The notes under the pieces: generated by a model
What the model saw: the letters and a program-made list of their open reading frames with translations, nothing else
Databases searched by the model: none
What the model was told of the DNA's origin: nothing
Translations under genes and position numbers: made by a program
Assembly (NCBI GenBank): GCA_002812745.2
Contig: NCSJ02000513.1
Location: 1-21,425, forward strand
DNA from: Scytalidium lignicola
Lineage: Eukaryota > Ascomycota > Leotiomycetes
Reading direction: 5' to 3'
Length of the DNA stretch: 21,425 bases
Part shown: positions 18,764-21,425 of the stretch, in pieces
Layout of the letters: each line of letters opens with the position of its first letter
Position numbering within the stretch: position 1 is the first letter of the stretch

Positions 18764-20870
18764 ACGGTCTAGATCTTGAGTGTAAATCTCGAGTTAGACT
18801 TTGTCAACGGATAAAATATACTCATAAACTAACAGTTGTCTCCCGCTAGTAGGAGCAGTAGATTTATTGATCAGATTCTTTTGCCAAAGCTCGAAAGGTA
18901 ATGCCTAGCCTACTACCCAGTGGGGACTAACAGAGTCTAATATTCCACTTGGTGCACGGTTTACCAACACCAATTACACCCAGCACGTGACTNGGACGGG
19001 CGTTTTCATTCCGGCAGAGAAGACGACATGACACTGAGGGTATATTACCTCGTGAAGTGAAGTGTGCTTCTCCTTGGACTTCGTCAACTTCTCAGTTAAC
19101 ATAATTTCTATTATCAACACAATCACAAGCCAACACCCGCCATCTCTATCTATGAGAATCTATTTTTGCCTCTTCTTGTCTTGGCCTGGTCCACAGGTGC
19201 TCATAGAGGATCTCAGAGGTTATGGCGCTAGTGGTGGGCAAGAACACACATAATCAGTATGGCACAGAGACTCAATCAATTGCTAGTACGGATGATTATT
19301 ATGAACGGTGGGATAAACCCATACATAAGGTCCAATTCTGAAACACAACGAATTACTCGCGGCCTCCGCCAGGAGTCAATTACGTAAGCATACTTCTGAC
19401 AGGGGAATGAGGGAATTTATTTCCCGTCATGTGCTGTACGTCTCTTCCGTGTTCTCATCAGAACCCCAATCACCGATATGTGACCGTGATATGAAGTCAG
19501 CATGCACCAGCAGCAACGGCTAGTACGACATATCATGACATATAATCCTAGTGCTCAAATCGGATCATGTCCAACAAATTTCTAATGAGGTAAACCAACC
19601 TAACACGCTAAGCTCATCAGCAGAACGGCACTGTATTTTAGAATACAAAGGTTGAAATTCGATCCAACGGAACCAGCGTGCAGTGATTCCTTCGTAAGAT
19701 ATTGACAACGTGCTCTGTAGCAGGGTGATGTAGTGCAGGCAAATTAGAACCCCGTACGGAAGTACCGTCTCTAACGTTCCAGGTCTAGTGTTTTAGCCGA
19801 TGTTGTTAGATTTTTTTTTTCTTTTGCTGTTTTGTTCTTTCTTGTGTTGACTTATTGCTTTGTAGTCAATGTTGGACGTCTTACCTCTAACCGGTATCGC
19901 AACTCAACATGCATTCACATCTTCGTTGTTGCATCCTTTGCGTCACTTCGAGTTAGGAAAATCTTCTGTTGGCTCATACATTGCCCCTTGTGTTCCGTTT
20001 CTGAATCCGTTGGGATGTATGCTCTCGTTTCTATCTGTTGGGAATGTCGATTCCAATAAGCCGTAAAGATGGTACAAAAGTTAACCCTCAATCACAAAAG
20101 CGGTTTATTATTACCAGACACCTATTCTAAGTCTTTGCTTTGTTATATATTAGCAGAAGTCAACTCAGACTGCAAGACTGCAATTCGAACAGTTTTTGGC
20201 TTGTCCTACGTTTATAAATTAGGCCACTATATCGACTATAAAAACTACAGAATCCATTTCTTCCTGCTAATAATACAAAATATCGAGTTTTGCTTCCTCG
20301 TTTTGCTTTCTGATATTTTGCTTTGCTAGTTATATAATTATGTGCTTATGGCCGCTTGACTACGAACCGCAGATGCCTCCCTTCGAATTATTCACCGTAA
20401 TTCCTACGCTGTATCACTCCCCAACGGCTCCAGCACATACAACCCATAACACGATCAAGACGTATAATCTGCCCAAAAATGGCGATCTGGACCTGCAATC
20501 TCCGATTTTTAGTCTTTATAATATATTTTACATGTTCAAAAAACTGATAGCTAAAATTGTTAGTATTGCTTTTATCCTGTTCTTTCCCGCAGTTAGAAAC
20601 TTACAATCAATAGAAATATATAAATCGGCGTTCTTATACTGAGAAACAACCGTGCTCTATCTTTGATTCTCAAATCAAAAATGAAATCCAGTATAACAAG
20701 TTAAGCCGGCAACAATATCCTTTTCTGGCAACACAACCCAACGAAGTGCAACAAATGCAAAATGATAGCTGCGTCTGGTGGAAAAACAGAACAGTTGTGC
20801 AGACCCCTGCTACGCTAAAGTTATTTTGAAGGTCGGATAGGATAGAGATAAATTAGATGGTTTTATAAGC
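18764..20870. other. Intergenic region with several unassignable short frames
   Basis: Short plus-strand frames at 19062-19253, 19869-20066, 20069-20329 and 20340-20642 have no family pattern I know. A T-rich tract followed by TGTTGACTTATTGCTTTGTAG (about 19847-19866) looks like an intron 3' end, but no matching donor was identified. An ambiguous base stands at 18993, next to CCCAGCACGTGAC. Parts of the upstream exons of the BAH/PHD gene may be hidden here. Confidence 0.35.
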
Positions 20871-21226
20871 ATGTGTGAAGAAGCTTGTTATAATCTAAAA
20901 ATTGACATGTCTGTTTCAAGATCAAAGATCTTTAGCCTTCAAATCTTTCACAGCTATGTTCTCGACGTATTGTCGTTCGCAGGTAAGGCCGAAGTTAATC
21001 ATTGGTTAGAAGAAGGCAACGATGAAGACCAAACATCTAGGCTCTACTGGCGCCAGACTTTTAACAGAGAGACCGGGCAACTCTCTGTAAGTTCCTGCCT
21101 CCCTAAACCGTTAAGAAGTTCCATGTAGCTAACATATCTATTTTCTAGCCGATTAAGACGCACTGCATTTGCAATGGTCACTCTAACCCAGATTCTATGA
21201 TGTTTGTCTGTGACAATGAAGCTTGA
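20871..21226 (+). pseudogene. BAH/PHD-type chromatin protein fragment, two exons, broken
   Basis: In the frame open from 20871, the readable homologous part is SYVLDVLSFAGKAEVNHWLE, then EDQTSRLYWRQTFNRETGQL. This resembles the end of a fungal BAH domain. A GTAAGT donor at 21087 and a TTTTCTAG acceptor (21148) with branch site CTAAC define a 62-nt phase-0 intron. The next exon reads PIKTHCICNGHSNPDSMMFV then CDNEA, the first half of a PHD-like zinc finger with its C-x-C and following Cys. A TGA stands at 21224-21226, where the next zinc-binding Cys would be expected. A single lost base there would reopen the frame as EILRVEQ, but no clear PHD second half follows. The upstream BAH sequence is also missing or too decayed to read. 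BAH/PHD proteins read histone marks in the nucleus; this copy is probably non-functional. Confidence 0.5.
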
Positions 21227-21425
21227 AATCCTGAGAGTTGAACAAAGTAAACAGCTCCGCACGTCAAGCATTTGCGTGAAGGTTCAGTAAGTATCACCTC
21301 TCGTTCAATGCTTCTGGTCTTGAAAATCTTAGCGCGACCAGCGGGCCGCAAGCAGAAATCGCACGCCGGAATCTCGATCGATTCACAGTCCGGACACTGA
21401 GGAGGATTTCCGCGTAATATATCTG
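21227..21425. other. Right-edge sequence, GC-rich at the end
   Basis: After the broken PHD exon the sequence becomes GC-rich from about 21330, in contrast to the preceding kilobases. This could be the start of another coding region beyond the window. No frame here is long enough to judge. Confidence 0.3.

Noticed and set aside
20340..20642. 100-codon plus-strand ORF
   Set aside because: No recognisable motif; low-complexity hydrophobic end in AT-rich DNA; not supported as a gene.

Overview
The window reads as filamentous ascomycete (Pezizomycotina) DNA. Short GT-AG introns of roughly 40-120 bases carry CTAAC/CTGAC branch sites. The recognisable proteins are fungal: an RGS protein of the RgsA/Rgs2 type, an SREBP-type bHLH factor, a fungal ascorbate-oxidase-like multicopper oxidase, a CSC1/RSN1 channel relic, a calpain relic and a fungal pseudokinase. 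A leotiomycete-like genome is possible, but I cannot fix the class from this sequence. Gene density is low and many genes are broken. All identifications come from reading translations by eye; no database search was run.

Layout. At 1-380 lies the end of an unidentified gene with an F-box-like stretch, cut by the left edge. At 1006-2037 is an RGS protein whose natural N-terminus may lie in another frame just upstream. From about 2.2 to 7.6 kb the DNA is gene-poor and mostly AT-rich. It holds an unidentified ORF broken by one stop (4522-5049), a calpain-family pseudogene on the minus strand (5070-6063) and degenerate tandem repeats. Then follow a pseudokinase (7659-8377, minus), the end of an unidentified membrane protein (8838-9290, minus) and a decayed CSC1/RSN1 fragment (9370-10302, plus).

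The right half holds the two best genes. A three-exon SREBP-type bHLH factor (12419-14132, 461 aa) contains a stop-free 117-nt intron inside the bHLH. A four-exon secreted multicopper oxidase (16009-17987, 588 aa) has all four copper motifs. A BAH/PHD-type chromatin gene fragment sits at the right edge (about 20.87-21.23 kb).

In the calpain relic every stop falls in one uninterrupted frame, mostly where the family pattern suggests Trp or Gln. This is the pattern left by repeat-induced point mutation (RIP). The CSC1 relic and the membrane fragment show the same type of stop. The simplest reading is an accessory, RIP-affected gene graveyard flanked by living genes. I found no convincing new multi-gene system, no biosynthetic core enzyme, no CRISPR array and no confident RNA gene.
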